From contig JAITTY010000009.1 in NCBI GenBank assembly GCA_031286695.1, positions 248,001-312,000 of the forward strand: a stretch of DNA of 64,000 nt. Direction: 5' to 3'. This DNA is from Sphingobacterium sp. Its GTDB lineage: Bacteria; Bacteroidota; Bacteroidia; Sphingobacteriales; Sphingobacteriaceae. The notes under the pieces are model-generated. The model had not been told where the DNA came from. It did not search any database and was given only the letters and a program-made list of their open reading frames with translations. Every line of letters begins with the position of its first letter. The stretch's first letter is position 1. Shown in pieces: positions 53,983-63,862 of this stretch. A program made the translations under genes and the position numbers.

Positions 53983-56900
53983 TTAGAAAGTAAGTGACAG
54001 TGTAGCCCCAAAATAGCGTGTAGGTGGCGTCTGCCCTGTTGTCGAGACCCCTATGGCATTGTTATCATTGGCACTGTAATCAGGGTCGGTATATTCGTTG
54101 GACTTAGGGGTAAATAGCAAGAGGTTACGTCCCTGGATACTGACCGAAGCAGCTTTTACGCCTTTTAAGCGGGAAAGAATATGCTGTGGTAAGCGGTAGG
54201 AAAGTGAGGCTTCGCGCCATTTCCAATAATTACCAGAAATCACATAATTGCTGTATACGCCTCTATTGTACGTACCCGAAGTCCAAAATCCAGCTCCGCC
54301 GTCTGAAACTGTAATATGATCATTGGTTACATATTGACCACTGGTAGCATCTAAATAAGAGGAGTTTGGAAAGACAAACGCCTCCCGATTATAGTAGGCA
54401 CTTCGAGCCGATGATCCGCCAAAATCAAGCGTGCTACCGAGGTCTATAGCCGCAAATTTATAGCCGCCACGGTATTCGAAAAGCGTGCTAAACGAAAAGT
54501 CCTTCCAACGTAAAGAAAGGTCAAGGCCCAGGCGGTGACGTGGTGTGGTATTTCCAAGTATCTTACTTTCAGAAGCCACGGAAGGGTAACCTGTATTTAC
54601 GTCGACGATGACACGCCCCTGCTCATCACGGGCATAATCGGAAACGATGATCTGATTCAGCTCCAGACCCTTCTGCGCATAGATCACACTACTTCCATTA
54701 ATAGAAATACGATCTAGCCCAGGGTAAAGATCCTGTAAGATGTTTTTATTGTGCGTATAGTTTCCGCCAACTGTTAGCTGGAAATCCCTGCTACGAATAG
54801 GCGTGATATGCAAAGCGGTTTCAATCCCCTCGTTCGTTACTTTACCCGTATTGACATAAAATTGAGAATAGCCGGAAGAAATCGCTATCCCGGCAGGAAT
54901 CGCCTGCCCTGTTGTTCCGGTATGATAGTACGTGATATTTGCATCAATGCGGTTATCCCACAATCTAAAATCGGTACCAAACTCAATCCCTGTAGTAATC
55001 TCTGGTTTTAAATTAGATGAAATAATGCGACTTCCCTGTAAAAAAAACGTTCCGCTACTATACCCTGTAACTGAGGAGAATGTAGGCACCAGCGAGTAAG
55101 GATCGACGTTGACGTAGCCAGTGCGCGACAAACCTCCTCTCAGCTTCCAATAATTGACAATCGAATTGTCTTTTAATTGCTTAAAGGCATCCGTTGGAAT
55201 AAAAGACAAATCTACTGAAGGATAGAAGTAAGATCTATTTGCTTTGCTAAGGACTGATGTCCAATCATTACGGCCCGTAGCATGTAAGAAAAGGTAATTT
55301 TTGTATCCTACCAAGAGGTCACCCCATATCGCAAATGTCCGCGCCAGTGTATTTGACTCGCTGGCACCAGCTTCTCCAATTCGGTTGGACACATTGTAAA
55401 GCCCCGGGATCTCAAGACCAGATGCCGAAACAGCCACCGATTTATACCGTCGGCTAATGGAAGTACCCGTCAGATTAAAATTGAAAGAGAAATCATTGAT
55501 ATCTTTTTTTACCCCTATCTGAAGATCGTGGTTGATACGGGCACTGTTATATTCAGTATCCGAAACACCTCCCGCTAAATTGGTACGTCCAATGGTATTG
55601 ACAGAATAGCTCGAATAAGTCTGTTTGGGTGAAACAGATTTTGAATCATACCATCGGTTGGAAATTGAGGGCCTATAGGTAAACTCCAACCAAGTTGTCG
55701 GACGATACTTTAGTTCAATTTTGGCTGTCAGATAGCTATTTTTTGTTTTCGACCGATAATTATCCGCTGTCCAATAAGGATTTAAGTACCAAGGATTGTA
55801 CCAACCATCCGGTGTCGCAAAAGGATTATTGACATAGTCTTTGTAGCTCAATAGTGGAATATTGGCTGGAGTCTGTGTTAACTGTGTATAAATGGAGCTT
55901 GTCGCTGAGGTAATATCATAAAAGTTCTCGACATAACTCGCTGAATAATCCAGGGTCAGATTGGGATAAAAAGCTCTTGTACCGTTTAAACGAAAAGAGA
56001 TCCTGTTGTATTTATCGCCGGGGGTTGTTCCTCGACCGGTAAGATATTGACCGGCGATGTATTGCGAAGATTTATCATTTCCGGAGGAGATCGAAAGATC
56101 AGTTTGGTTATTGCGGCCGACATTCCAAAAATCAAAACGATCATTACGCGGTGAATATGTGCCATATTGTTGTTCCCCATTTTCCAGAGGATTACCGATC
56201 GCAACGGTAGACCCGTCGAAAGCAGGACCATACTGTTGGTTTTCTTCGGGGTTGTAGATCTGTGTACCCGAAGTGGATCCTGCACCAAACTTATCCTGTA
56301 ACTTCGGAAAGAAACTGATTTCTTCTAGTGTAAAAGTATTGCTCAAGTTAATGGCTGTACGCCCTGCCTGGCCTTTCTTAGTTGTGATAATCAATACGCC
56401 GTTGGATCCTTCAGCACCATAAGCTGCGGCACCTGCGGCTCCATTCAGAACCTGTACATTTTCTACATCCGCAGGATTAATATTGTTGAGCAGATCACTG
56501 CTCACAACAGCATTATCCAATACGATTAAAGCTGTATTGTCGCCCAATAAAGATCTGTTTCCTCTAAGCACCAACCGATAATTAGGGTTCACACCACTGC
56601 TGATCTGATTGATCTGCAATCCCGGTACCTTCCCCTGAAGCCCCCCAGCAATAGTCGGTGATTTTCCTTGGGTGAGATTTTCGCCGGTGACCTGCGTTGT
56701 TGCATACCCCTGCTCGCGGGGAGTCCTGAGAATCCCCCCTGCTGATACCACAACTTCATCCAACACAGATTCCTCTTTCAGTAACACAACATCCAACGAT
56801 GATCGTCCTTTTAAATCAATGCGACGGACCTGATAGCCTATGAAGCTAAATATAAGTTTTTCGGAAGCTGCGACACGGATGCTATATTGACCATCTCTAC

Positions 56901-57063
56901 CTGTTTGTGTGGCCTCCTTCGTATTCTCCACCCGGATAGAAACTCCAGCCAAAGGAGTACCATCCGGTGCAGATACAATTCCGCTGACTTTACGAGAAGA
57001 CTGTGCCTGAACATGGATGGCAAAGAGTATCCCCAACAAAAAATAGATTAATTTTTGTTTCAT
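53983..57063 (-). CDS. SusC/RagA-like TonB-dependent transporter of the DUF1735 operon
   Basis: The product has 1026 residues. The signal peptide ends near HVQAQ. A regulatory-like domain (about 27-100, VSGIVSAPDGTPLAGVSIRV), LDEVVVSAGGILR, a plug with VLNGAAGAAAYGAEGSNGVLIITTK-like sequence and a beta-barrel ending in LTF follow. There is no STN domain. It forms the importer with the SusD at 52380. The thioredoxin-like gene lies 296 nt upstream on the same strand. That gap contains a small palindrome near 57108 (AATGCCC / GGGCATT) but no clear promoter. Confidence 0.95.
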   Translation of the reverse strand: MKQKLIYFLLGILFAIHVQAQSSRKVSGIVSAPDGTPLAGVSIRVENTKEATQTGRDGQYSIRVAASEKLIFSFIGYQVRRIDLKGRSSLDVVLLKEESVLDEVVVSAGGILRTPREQGYATTQVTGENLTQGKSPTIAGGLQGKVPGLQINQISSGVNPNYRLVLRGNRSLLGDNTALIVLDNAVVSSDLLNNINPADVENVQVLNGAAGAAAYGAEGSNGVLIITTKKGQAGRTAINLSNTFTLEEISFFPKLQDKFGAGSTSGTQIYNPEENQQYGPAFDGSTVAIGNPLENGEQQYGTYSPRNDRFDFWNVGRNNQTDLSISSGNDKSSQYIAGQYLTGRGTTPGDKYNRISFRLNGTRAFYPNLTLDYSASYVENFYDITSATSSIYTQLTQTPANIPLLSYKDYVNNPFATPDGWYNPWYLNPYWTADNYRSKTKNSYLTAKIELKYRPTTWLEFTYRPSISNRWYDSKSVSPKQTYSSYSVNTIGRTNLAGGVSDTEYNSARINHDLQIGVKKDINDFSFNFNLTGTSISRRYKSVAVSASGLEIPGLYNVSNRIGEAGASESNTLARTFAIWGDLLVGYKNYLFLHATGRNDWTSVLSKANRSYFYPSVDLSFIPTDAFKQLKDNSIVNYWKLRGGLSRTGYVNVDPYSLVPTFSSVTGYSSGTFFLQGSRIISSNLKPEITTGIEFGTDFRLWDNRIDANITYYHTGTTGQAIPAGIAISSGYSQFYVNTGKVTNEGIETALHITPIRSRDFQLTVGGNYTHNKNILQDLYPGLDRISINGSSVIYAQKGLELNQIIVSDYARDEQGRVIVDVNTGYPSVASESKILGNTTPRHRLGLDLSLRWKDFSFSTLFEYRGGYKFAAIDLGSTLDFGGSSARSAYYNREAFVFPNSSYLDATSGQYVTNDHITVSDGGAGFWTSGTYNRGVYSNYVISGNYWKWREASLSYRLPQHILSRLKGVKAASVSIQGRNLLLFTPKSNEYTDPDYSANDNNAIGVSTTGQTPPTRYFGATLSLTF

Positions 57064-57359
57064 TGTAATTTTCGATTAATAAAAGTGTAGCATGTCACAC
57101 AGGGACAAGGCAATGCCCTAGGGGCATTTGCTCGGCATCCCTTTTTGCGACAAAAAAGTATAACAACATGAGGTAAACCCCATATCGTCAATGAATAAAA
57201 TAGAGGGAGTAGTTTAGACCTACATATATGGAATAAGCATGCACATTCGTGCTTGGGAAATATAGGCTGAATCAACAACATGCACTGTCGTTGTAGCAAT
57301 GGATTTTTTAAGGGATAAAATCGATAACTGTCTTTTCATAAATTCTGTATGTTTACTGT

Positions 57360-58490
57360 TTAATCAACGATATATTTAGAAAGTTGGAGTTCCAAATCTT
57401 CACCACGAAGGTTTTTGGCAATAATTTTTCCATTGGGATCGATCAGAAAATTCTGAGGAATCGATCGGATATTATAAAGCTTAGCGACCTGGTTATCCCA
57501 AAAATTAAGATCCGAAACCTGATCCCACTCTAATTTATCATCTGCAATAGCTTTTAGCCAGTTGTTCTTTTTGCCAGGTTGATCTAAAGATACACCGAGC
57601 ACGGTAAATTTTTTGTTTTTTAGGGCATGATAAGCTTTTACGACATTTGGATTTTCATGACGGCAGGGACCACACCAACTTGCCCAGAAATCCAACAACA
57701 CATATTTACCTCGATAATCAGCAAGGGAAATATTTTTACCTTCTGGGTTAGCTTGCGTAAAAGCCGGAGCAATCTGTCCGATCGACGTCGCTTTGGTTTG
57801 ATCAATCTGTAGTGCAAAAGCTTTTCCTTTTTCCGAATGACGTATTTCTGGACTGAGCTGTTTGAAATATCGATCTAGGTCCTCAGCCTCGGGAGCATAG
57901 CCAACGACCTCTGCAATACGGTCTAGGCTGACGAAAGAATTGGGATTCTCTGAAATAAAGATTTCCAGGATTTTTTTATTCTCAAGCTGATAGTTTTCGC
58001 TGAGCTGTTCAATTTCCTTTTTGAATTCAGGAGAGTTTCGTTGCTCTTGGCTTGCCGAAAAATATTTTGTATTCAGCGCATCACGCAAAGGGGCAATTTT
58101 TTCAAGCCGCGTCTTTAATTGGCTAAGCTCCGTATTTGTCTTTCCTCCTTGAACCGATGGATTTTTCAATGAATCGGTAGACTGAACCTTGATCGCTGTA
58201 TTTTCAAGATAGAATGTTAGACTTTTTGAACGTTGCGCTAAGGCCAGTGTTTTACCTACCGTTAGGCTAGCTATTGTCGGATCGGCAATCGTATAATTGA
58301 ATTGAAATGTTCCATTTGAACCGATGTTAACCGAATCGGCTATACGTTGTGTACCATTCCGATAGCTCAGAAAAGCTTTGTCCTGTGTGGTATAGCCAGT
58401 CACTTGACCGTTTAGCAAGGCAGTTTTATGCTGCGCCATAATCGCTGTAGAGAAAGTGAGCGATGCAATCAATGTAAATACTTTAGTCAT
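57360..58490 (-). CDS. Exported TlpA-like thioredoxin-fold protein with DUF4369-type N-terminal domain
   Basis: The product has 376 residues. After a signal peptide (ending near AIMAQ), an N-terminal beta-rich DUF4369-like domain (about 22-120, LNGQVTGYTTQDKAFLSY) is followed by a helical linker and a thioredoxin fold (about 240-375). The active site is WCGPC with Cys273 and Cys276. It probably acts as a periplasmic disulfide reductase or redox chaperone. Such genes often accompany SusC/SusD loci in Bacteroidota. It is divergent from an XRE regulator gene, and dyad sites in between suggest control by that regulator. Confidence 0.92.
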   Translation of the reverse strand: MTKVFTLIASLTFSTAIMAQHKTALLNGQVTGYTTQDKAFLSYRNGTQRIADSVNIGSNGTFQFNYTIADPTIASLTVGKTLALAQRSKSLTFYLENTAIKVQSTDSLKNPSVQGGKTNTELSQLKTRLEKIAPLRDALNTKYFSASQEQRNSPEFKKEIEQLSENYQLENKKILEIFISENPNSFVSLDRIAEVVGYAPEAEDLDRYFKQLSPEIRHSEKGKAFALQIDQTKATSIGQIAPAFTQANPEGKNISLADYRGKYVLLDFWASWCGPCRHENPNVVKAYHALKNKKFTVLGVSLDQPGKKNNWLKAIADDKLEWDQVSDLNFWDNQVAKLYNIRSIPQNFLIDPNGKIIAKNLRGEDLELQLSKYIVD

Positions 58491-58510
58491 ATGTTTATTT
58501 TTTTTAAAAA

Positions 58511-58525
58511 CTACTAAATAAGTAG
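58511..58525. promoter_or_regulatory. Dyad site 1 (CTAC-N7-GTAG) near the tlpA start
   Basis: CTACTAAATAAGTAG lies 20 nt upstream of the thioredoxin ATG, close to the expected transcription start of that gene. It is nearly the same as the site at 58678. A related half copy, AAATAAGTGG followed by ACTATTC, lies at 58535-58556. It is a candidate operator of the XRE protein at 58765. Confidence 0.55.
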
Positions 58526-58531
58526 ACTATT

Positions 58532-58563
58532 CAAAAATAAGTGGTTTGACTATTCATTTCCAA
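58532..58563 (-). promoter_or_regulatory. Promoter of the tlpA-like gene (candidate)
   Basis: On the minus strand TATTTTTG (58539-58532) fits TAnnTTTG, and TTG (58563-58561) stands 21 nt upstream. The start would be near 58525, inside dyad site 1. The half-copy of the repeat lies between the two boxes. Confidence 0.45.
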
Positions 58564-58677
58564 CAGTTAGGTAGAAAATATTCCTATATTAAATAGTGCT
58601 ATGAACATTTAATGCGCCTTAGCTGGAAAGGTTTTTCGAGGAGGTAACAGTAATTTTGAAATAAATAAAAATAAAGA

Positions 58678-58692
58678 CTACCATATAAGTAG
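58678..58692. promoter_or_regulatory. Dyad site 2 (CTAC-N7-GTAG) at the xre promoter
   Basis: CTACCATATAAGTAG differs from site 1 at two positions in the spacer, and the flanking bases (ACTAC..., GTAGA, TTA) are also shared. It occupies the -33 position of the xre promoter, whose -7 box starts at 58712. This location would allow autorepression. Confidence 0.55.
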
Positions 58693-58711
58693 ATTATATT
58701 TTCAAATTACT

Positions 58712-58719
58712 TATCTTTG
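58712..58719 (+). promoter_or_regulatory. -7 box of the XRE regulator gene
   Basis: TATCTTTG is a full match to TAnnTTTG. The predicted start is near 58727, giving a leader of about 38 nt. The -33 position falls in dyad site 2, with no TTTG present. Confidence 0.55.
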
Positions 58720-58764
58720 GCTATACCAAACCCTGTGTTCACATTAATTTGAATTCTACTAACC

Positions 58765-59115
58765 ATGAGCAATGTTACATCACAAGAAATTATCAAAGCC
58801 GTTAAAGAGCGTAGGAAATATCTCAAGATATCACAACGGGCAATGGCTGAACAGCTATATATTTCCTTAAAAGCCTATCAGAACCTTGAGATTGGAACGA
58901 CGAAGATAGACATTGAACGTCTACAGCAAATTGCGGCTATATTACAAACGGATATGAATAGTTTGATCAATCCTCCAACAGCTCAGATAAAGGGTGAAAA
59001 ATTACCCTTAGCAAATGAAAAGCAGCTTTTGCGGGACAAAGAAAGTTATATTTCTTATTTGGAGGAAAGTTTACAGTTTTACAGAAATCTTATTAAGGAG
59101 AATAATCTGATGTAG
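58765..59115 (+). CDS. XRE-family helix-turn-helix regulator
   Basis: The product has 116 residues. The N-terminal domain (about 8-70) is a lambda-repressor-like HTH with ISQRAMAEQLYISLKAYQNLEIGTTKIDIERLQQIAAIL. The C-terminal part (about 90-116, DKESYISYLEESLQFYRNLI) is a likely coiled coil for dimerisation. No sensor domain is present. It is divergent from the tlpA-like gene, and its two candidate dyad sites lie at both promoters, so it may repress itself and tlpA. Confidence 0.9.
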   Translation: MSNVTSQEIIKAVKERRKYLKISQRAMAEQLYISLKAYQNLEIGTTKIDIERLQQIAAILQTDMNSLINPPTAQIKGEKLPLANEKQLLRDKESYISYLEESLQFYRNLIKENNLM

Positions 59116-59175
59116 CTAAAGAGCTTCAAATTAGAAAAGGTATGCTTGACATTCTTTATGAAATTCATAGACCCC

Positions 59176-59487
59176 TTAGCGTTTTCGTATGGTGACGCTA
59201 TAAATCCGGAAGATCATCAAAGCCAGGGTTGCAGCAAAAAGAATATTGCCGATCAATTTTAGAGGTTCAAATTCATGGTATCCGACCTGCTCATTAAGAT
59301 CTGGGCTATAGCCGCTTCCTTCCCTATAAAATGTCCAAGGAAATCCTATTGTCAAGTTGCCGTCAACGTCAAGTTGATTATGATAGAAACAAGCGGTCAA
59401 AATAGCAAAAACACCAATAGTCCCAACAAGAATTTTGCATAATACTGGTACTATTGATGTTTTACGTTGTTCAGGTTTTGCATGCAT
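59176..59487 (-). CDS. Small membrane protein of unknown function
   Basis: From the ATG at 59487 the product has 103 residues. A longer frame begins with GTG at 59529 and adds 14 residues. Two membrane segments are clear: one near residues 12-32 (VPVLCKILVGTIGVFAILTA) and one near 74-94 (LIGNILFAATLALMIFRIY), with an aromatic, probably periplasmic loop between. It ends in basic residues. No family is recognised. It is convergent with the XRE gene, and nothing in the context points to a role. Confidence 0.6.
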   Translation of the reverse strand: MHAKPEQRKTSIVPVLCKILVGTIGVFAILTACFYHNQLDVDGNLTIGFPWTFYREGSGYSPDLNEQVGYHEFEPLKLIGNILFAATLALMIFRIYSVTIRKR

Positions 59488-59651
59488 GATTAAATATAGC
59501 AATTCATTTTGATTGCATGTTATAATCACTATAGTTTCCCTATTAATGGCTAGTTAGGTTTACACATTTTGATCGTCGTATTTTACAAGGTTGATTAAAC
59601 TTAACATAGCATTGCATTATGCTGTATGTGTTGTTTTATCTCTCACCATCA

Positions 59652-60341
59652 TTAATTGAATTTCTCATGTCCCGTCTTTCGATCAAGCGGGTAAAAAGAA
59701 TACCTTCCTTCTATATTTCTGACAACCAACCTGTTTTGCTGAATGAGTCCATACAGCACATTTTTCAAATGCCTTGGATAAATCTGGAGATGAACCTGTC
59801 CCGTTTCCTTAACTTTCCGAAACAGTTGCCAAGGAGCTGCACCATGCCCAAAGAATTCCAGATCCAATAGCCCTTCAATCTTTTGGCGCACATGTAACAT
59901 CGCATCCGATTCAAGCTGGAGATCTTTTTCAGCTTTCCATTCCTCAAATTGCAATGCAATTGGAGACTTTTTTTGCGAGACAAACTGCCAGGGAATTTCA
60001 ATAGAATAATGCCACCTGACCTCGTCCTCTTCAATATGAAGACGGACGAGACGTTCTTCGGAAACTTCATATTGTTCACGGTGAAATTTCATCGGTTCAA
60101 TGCATGAACTCGTATATATTCGATCCAGTAAGATCGATTCCTGGGCCAAAAAACTTCGCGCCTGATACATTTTTTCAAAGTGTAAATACGCGTGATCAGG
60201 CCTACCAAGCAGGAAAGAAAGTTCTTCAGGTCTCCAACCCTTTTCTATCCTCCGTTTTAGATAGGTGTACCATAGTTGAAAATCGTGCGAATACATCATT
60301 CCCCCATAAGATGTTTTTAGTGCAGATACTTTTTTGATCAT
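59652..60341 (-). CDS. Unrecognised protein encoded with the SNF2 ATPase
   Basis: The ATG at 60341 gives 229 residues and lies 16 nt after the SNF2 stop. A TTG at 60365 would overlap that gene. The N-terminal part (about 15-50, YSHDFQLWYTYLKRRIEKGW followed by RPEELSFLLGR) resembles a short helical DNA-binding or docking segment. The middle has a mixed charged strand pattern, and the C-terminal part (YPRHLKNVLYGLIQQNRLVV) looks like a winged-helix-type end. No named family is recognised. Tight coupling to the ATPase gene suggests they act together. Confidence 0.7.
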   Translation of the reverse strand: MIKKVSALKTSYGGMMYSHDFQLWYTYLKRRIEKGWRPEELSFLLGRPDHAYLHFEKMYQARSFLAQESILLDRIYTSSCIEPMKFHREQYEVSEERLVRLHIEEDEVRWHYSIEIPWQFVSQKKSPIALQFEEWKAEKDLQLESDAMLHVRQKIEGLLDLEFFGHGAAPWQLFRKVKETGQVHLQIYPRHLKNVLYGLIQQNRLVVRNIEGRYSFYPLDRKTGHEKFN

Positions 60342-60357
60342 TATAGTGTACAATTGG

Positions 60358-63300
60358 TTATTCAAATAATTTAAGCAGCTCCTCTTTACTGATCAATTTC
60401 ATCAGATTCGTTTCATCTAAAATAAGTCCTTCGGATATTCGTTTTTTACTTTCCTGAAGTGCTAAGATGTATTCTTCAACGGAATCCCGACAAACAATCT
60501 TATAAGCCATCACATGCTTTTCTTGCCCTATTCGATAACAACGATCTATCGCCTGTGCTTCGGCAGCAGGATTCCACCAGGGGTCTAAAATATAAACATA
60601 GTCGGCAGCCGTTAGATTTAATCCTGTTCCTCCCGCTTTAAGGCTGATGAGAAATACACGACATTCGTCCTCGTTCTGAAATCTTTCGACCGCATTTTGC
60701 CGCTGATCTTGATTCATCTTACCATCAAGGTAGGCACAAGTTATTCCCTTATTTTCGATTCGTTGAGCCACCAGCTTAAGCATGGAAGTATACGCCGAAA
60801 AGAGAAGAATCTTATGATTTGGAGCTACTTCATCCATGATCTCATCAATAAAATCCAATTTAATAGATTCATGACCGAAGCCGCCATCTTTCATCAGAAT
60901 GGGCGAGTTGCAGAGCTGCCGTAGTTTTTGTAGCGCCTCGATCGCCAAAAATTTAGATTTCGTGGAGTCAGCGCTATTCAGATTATTTTCAATCTCTCCC
61001 TTGAATATTTTTCTAACCTTATCGTATATTTTTCTTTGCTCCGGAAGCATATCCATATACAGAATTGTTTCGGTCTTTTCAGGAAGGTCCAAAGCAACCT
61101 GTTTTTTTGTACGCCGAAGAATAAAAGGTTGAATCATCTTTTGGAGGCCAAGGGTAGTTGCTTGCGCTGTATTTTCATCTTTGATCCCCTTATAGGTGTT
61201 ATTAAAATTGCCATAAGTTCCAAAAAAACCCGGGTTGACCATACTCATTTGTGCATAGATATCCTCCACTCCATTTTCAATCGGTGTTCCTGTCATCGCT
61301 ATGCGATAGCAGGATTTTAGCTCAGTGAGTGATTTAAATCTTTTTGAATGACGATTTTTTATCGCCTGCGACTCATCTAAAATCATGTAACTAAAGGACT
61401 GGGATTTAAGAAAATCAAGCTCCATCATAACTGTTCCATAGGTCGTAATCAAGATGGATTCGTTCTCTATTTCCGTGATTTCCCTCCTTTTTTGTCCATG
61501 ATAAATAGCTGTCCGACGATTTGGGGAAAATTTCTTAAATTCTGCCAGCCAATTGAATAGCAAGGAATTGGGTACAATAATAATTGAGGGAGCTGCCTTT
61601 GGATTATTTTGATAGAAATATTCTAAAAGCGTTATTGCCTGTAAGGTTTTCCCTAATCCCATATCATCAGCCAAGATACCGCCCCATTGAAAATCACTTA
61701 AGAATACCATCCAGCTAAATCCTGCCTGTTGGTAAGGGCGCAACTCTGCCTGGATCGCTTTCGGAACATCCAACAGGGCTATTTCATCCGTATTCAACAG
61801 TTTCTTTCGACGTTCAGCTAGGCTATTTTGAATAATACGGGGATCAATTCGATCCAGCCGTGTTTGGAAAGATAGCAATTGGGCTGAGGTGAGTTTAAGA
61901 CAGTCGGTTTCAACCACCGCATAATTAAACAGCACATCAAATAATGCTTTATCTGAAGCTTTGATATATCCGAAAGATTTATCCGCCAATTGAATGCTAC
62001 TGTAGTCGTTTACGATCTTTTCTTCAAACTCTCCCGGTAAATAGGCCGTTGTTCCAAATTTGAAAATCATGTAAATGGAAAATACATTATTGTCCTGACG
62101 AATATCCAATACTTCCCATTTCAGTTGGTGTGGCAGCAAATAAGCTCCCTTTGAAATATTGTTCAGTATAGTTTTGTACCCCTTGCTCTTACATTTTTTT
62201 ATAAATTCATACAGTCTATTTCTGTTGCCATGCGCCTTCCATTCCAAGCGCTTAACCATCCTATTGCTGCAACTTTTCAAATTTGGCAACTGTGCTTCAA
62301 TAAAGGTATTAAACTCATTCTCGCCAACAAGATCTCGCTCAGTATATAGGCAGGTTCCATTTTCCGATTTTAAAATCAAGTTTCCTCCATATGGAATTAC
62401 ATATTCTTCCTTTTCACTCAGCATAGCTTTCAATTCGAAATTTAAATGATCGTCGTCGTCTTTCTCCACCACAACCTTAAATTGAGGCACATGATGAGCG
62501 GTATTAGAAACAAAAACTGTATCCTTGTTTAAAGGTTCAAGGTCTATATAAAAGGATGTTGACAATGGAATCAACATACGCGTAAAGAAGTCTTCATAGT
62601 CCCTCTTTAACACAGTTATTTTAGTAGAAATACTGTGAAAGAAACGTAATAGAAACTCCTTTTGTAGATTATCAACAAAAAGACACTCATCTTCATTTAG
62701 ATTGATAAAGAAGAAATTGGACCGACATTCGGATGTATAGTCTTTCAACTCCTCTCCTTTGTAGACAAGAATTAACGATAGAAGCAGGTGATCGCTGTAT
62801 TCCTTCAAATTAAATTTCAGGCTAAGATCATCGCCCGCCAAAATCACATTCCGATAAGTTGTACGATATTTGGATGGATATTTGAAGTTTTCAATTGTCG
62901 TTTTAAAATTATTCCTATCCACAAAGGCAACACGTAATCTTTCCAATTTTCCTTCCAAAAGTTTACGCCAAGCACTGATGATAAAATCCTTCTCCACATG
63001 ATCAAAGTCATTTCGTAGGTCATCTTTTTCCCTATCCCTTATTTGTCTTTGTGGACTTTTGGAAAAGGCTAAAATCTTACGACATAAATCGATTTTTAAC
63101 ACATCGCTATCAGCAAAATTCACCAACTCATGACCAAATTCTCCTAAATAATTTATCTTACTGTCTATTTCAAAAGGTATTAAAAAGGGTAGTCCGTCCA
63201 CCTGACGCTCTCTAGGAACGACATACATAAGATCCGGAAAAGGCGCCCCAGACTGTTCCAACCATCGGTTTTCAGATGCTACATCTAGCAATTCCGATTC

Positions 63301-63852
63301 AAGCTCCTGGTGGTCGAAATAATTATATACCTGACCAAATTGATGATGGTTTTCAATACAAACCTTATCATTGCGGTAATAAAGCCTAGAAATACCCAAT
63401 TGAAAGAACTTATGCTGACTTTCGGGTAGGATGGCAATATCTTTTGCATATAAATCATGTAAGAATTTATTACTGAGTAAAAACTTACGATAAAGTCCAA
63501 TAATTACATAATCACACAGACTATCATGACGCTTTTTACAATCACACTTAACCTTCAATCCGATTTCTTTGATCTCGAGATCAATTTTGAGATATTTGTT
63601 TTTATAATTTCCGTCTCTTCTTAGAGAAAATGGCCATTTAAACTTGTTGACTTTGATTATCCTAACGCTGTAACTATAAAGGTGGAAATCTTTCAGTGGT
63701 ATTTCTCCTTTATAGCGCTTAAGAAAGTAGTCTGATGAAATATAAAGATCCTCTTGGTTTTCCCAGGGAATAATAAAGCTATTCTTCTCTTTGTCAGGTA
63801 TAATCGGAGCAACATCTATTGCTAACTCCAGATTTTCAACACTATTTTCCAT
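60358..63852 (-). CDS. SWI2/SNF2-family DNA-dependent ATPase
   Basis: The product has 1164 residues. The N-terminal 650 residues are poorly conserved and include a Cys-rich CDCKKRHDSLCDY stretch (near 100-120) that resembles a degenerate SWIM zinc finger (CxC...C, final His missing). The C-terminal half is a full SNF2 motor: motif I ADDMGLGKT (Lys735), motif II LDESQ (Asp826), motif III AMTGTPIEN, and helicase-C motifs LISLKAGGTGLNLTAADYV and IDRCYRIGQ. It should move along or remodel DNA-protein complexes using ATP. In bacteria such proteins are linked to transcription restart, or to defence islands. It is followed by a coupled unknown gene. Confidence 0.93.
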   Translation of the reverse strand: MENSVENLELAIDVAPIIPDKEKNSFIIPWENQEDLYISSDYFLKRYKGEIPLKDFHLYSYSVRIIKVNKFKWPFSLRRDGNYKNKYLKIDLEIKEIGLKVKCDCKKRHDSLCDYVIIGLYRKFLLSNKFLHDLYAKDIAILPESQHKFFQLGISRLYYRNDKVCIENHHQFGQVYNYFDHQELESELLDVASENRWLEQSGAPFPDLMYVVPRERQVDGLPFLIPFEIDSKINYLGEFGHELVNFADSDVLKIDLCRKILAFSKSPQRQIRDREKDDLRNDFDHVEKDFIISAWRKLLEGKLERLRVAFVDRNNFKTTIENFKYPSKYRTTYRNVILAGDDLSLKFNLKEYSDHLLLSLILVYKGEELKDYTSECRSNFFFINLNEDECLFVDNLQKEFLLRFFHSISTKITVLKRDYEDFFTRMLIPLSTSFYIDLEPLNKDTVFVSNTAHHVPQFKVVVEKDDDDHLNFELKAMLSEKEEYVIPYGGNLILKSENGTCLYTERDLVGENEFNTFIEAQLPNLKSCSNRMVKRLEWKAHGNRNRLYEFIKKCKSKGYKTILNNISKGAYLLPHQLKWEVLDIRQDNNVFSIYMIFKFGTTAYLPGEFEEKIVNDYSSIQLADKSFGYIKASDKALFDVLFNYAVVETDCLKLTSAQLLSFQTRLDRIDPRIIQNSLAERRKKLLNTDEIALLDVPKAIQAELRPYQQAGFSWMVFLSDFQWGGILADDMGLGKTLQAITLLEYFYQNNPKAAPSIIIVPNSLLFNWLAEFKKFSPNRRTAIYHGQKRREITEIENESILITTYGTVMMELDFLKSQSFSYMILDESQAIKNRHSKRFKSLTELKSCYRIAMTGTPIENGVEDIYAQMSMVNPGFFGTYGNFNNTYKGIKDENTAQATTLGLQKMIQPFILRRTKKQVALDLPEKTETILYMDMLPEQRKIYDKVRKIFKGEIENNLNSADSTKSKFLAIEALQKLRQLCNSPILMKDGGFGHESIKLDFIDEIMDEVAPNHKILLFSAYTSMLKLVAQRIENKGITCAYLDGKMNQDQRQNAVERFQNEDECRVFLISLKAGGTGLNLTAADYVYILDPWWNPAAEAQAIDRCYRIGQEKHVMAYKIVCRDSVEEYILALQESKKRISEGLILDETNLMKLISKEELLKLFE

Positions 63853-63862
63853 AAATTATTCT

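Noticed and set aside
59488..59529. GTG start of the small membrane protein
   Set aside because: An ATG 14 codons downstream keeps both membrane segments. The longer form remains possible but has no support.
60342..60365. TTG start of the gene after SNF2
   Set aside because: It overlaps the SNF2 stop and needs a rare start codon. An ATG lies 24 nt downstream.
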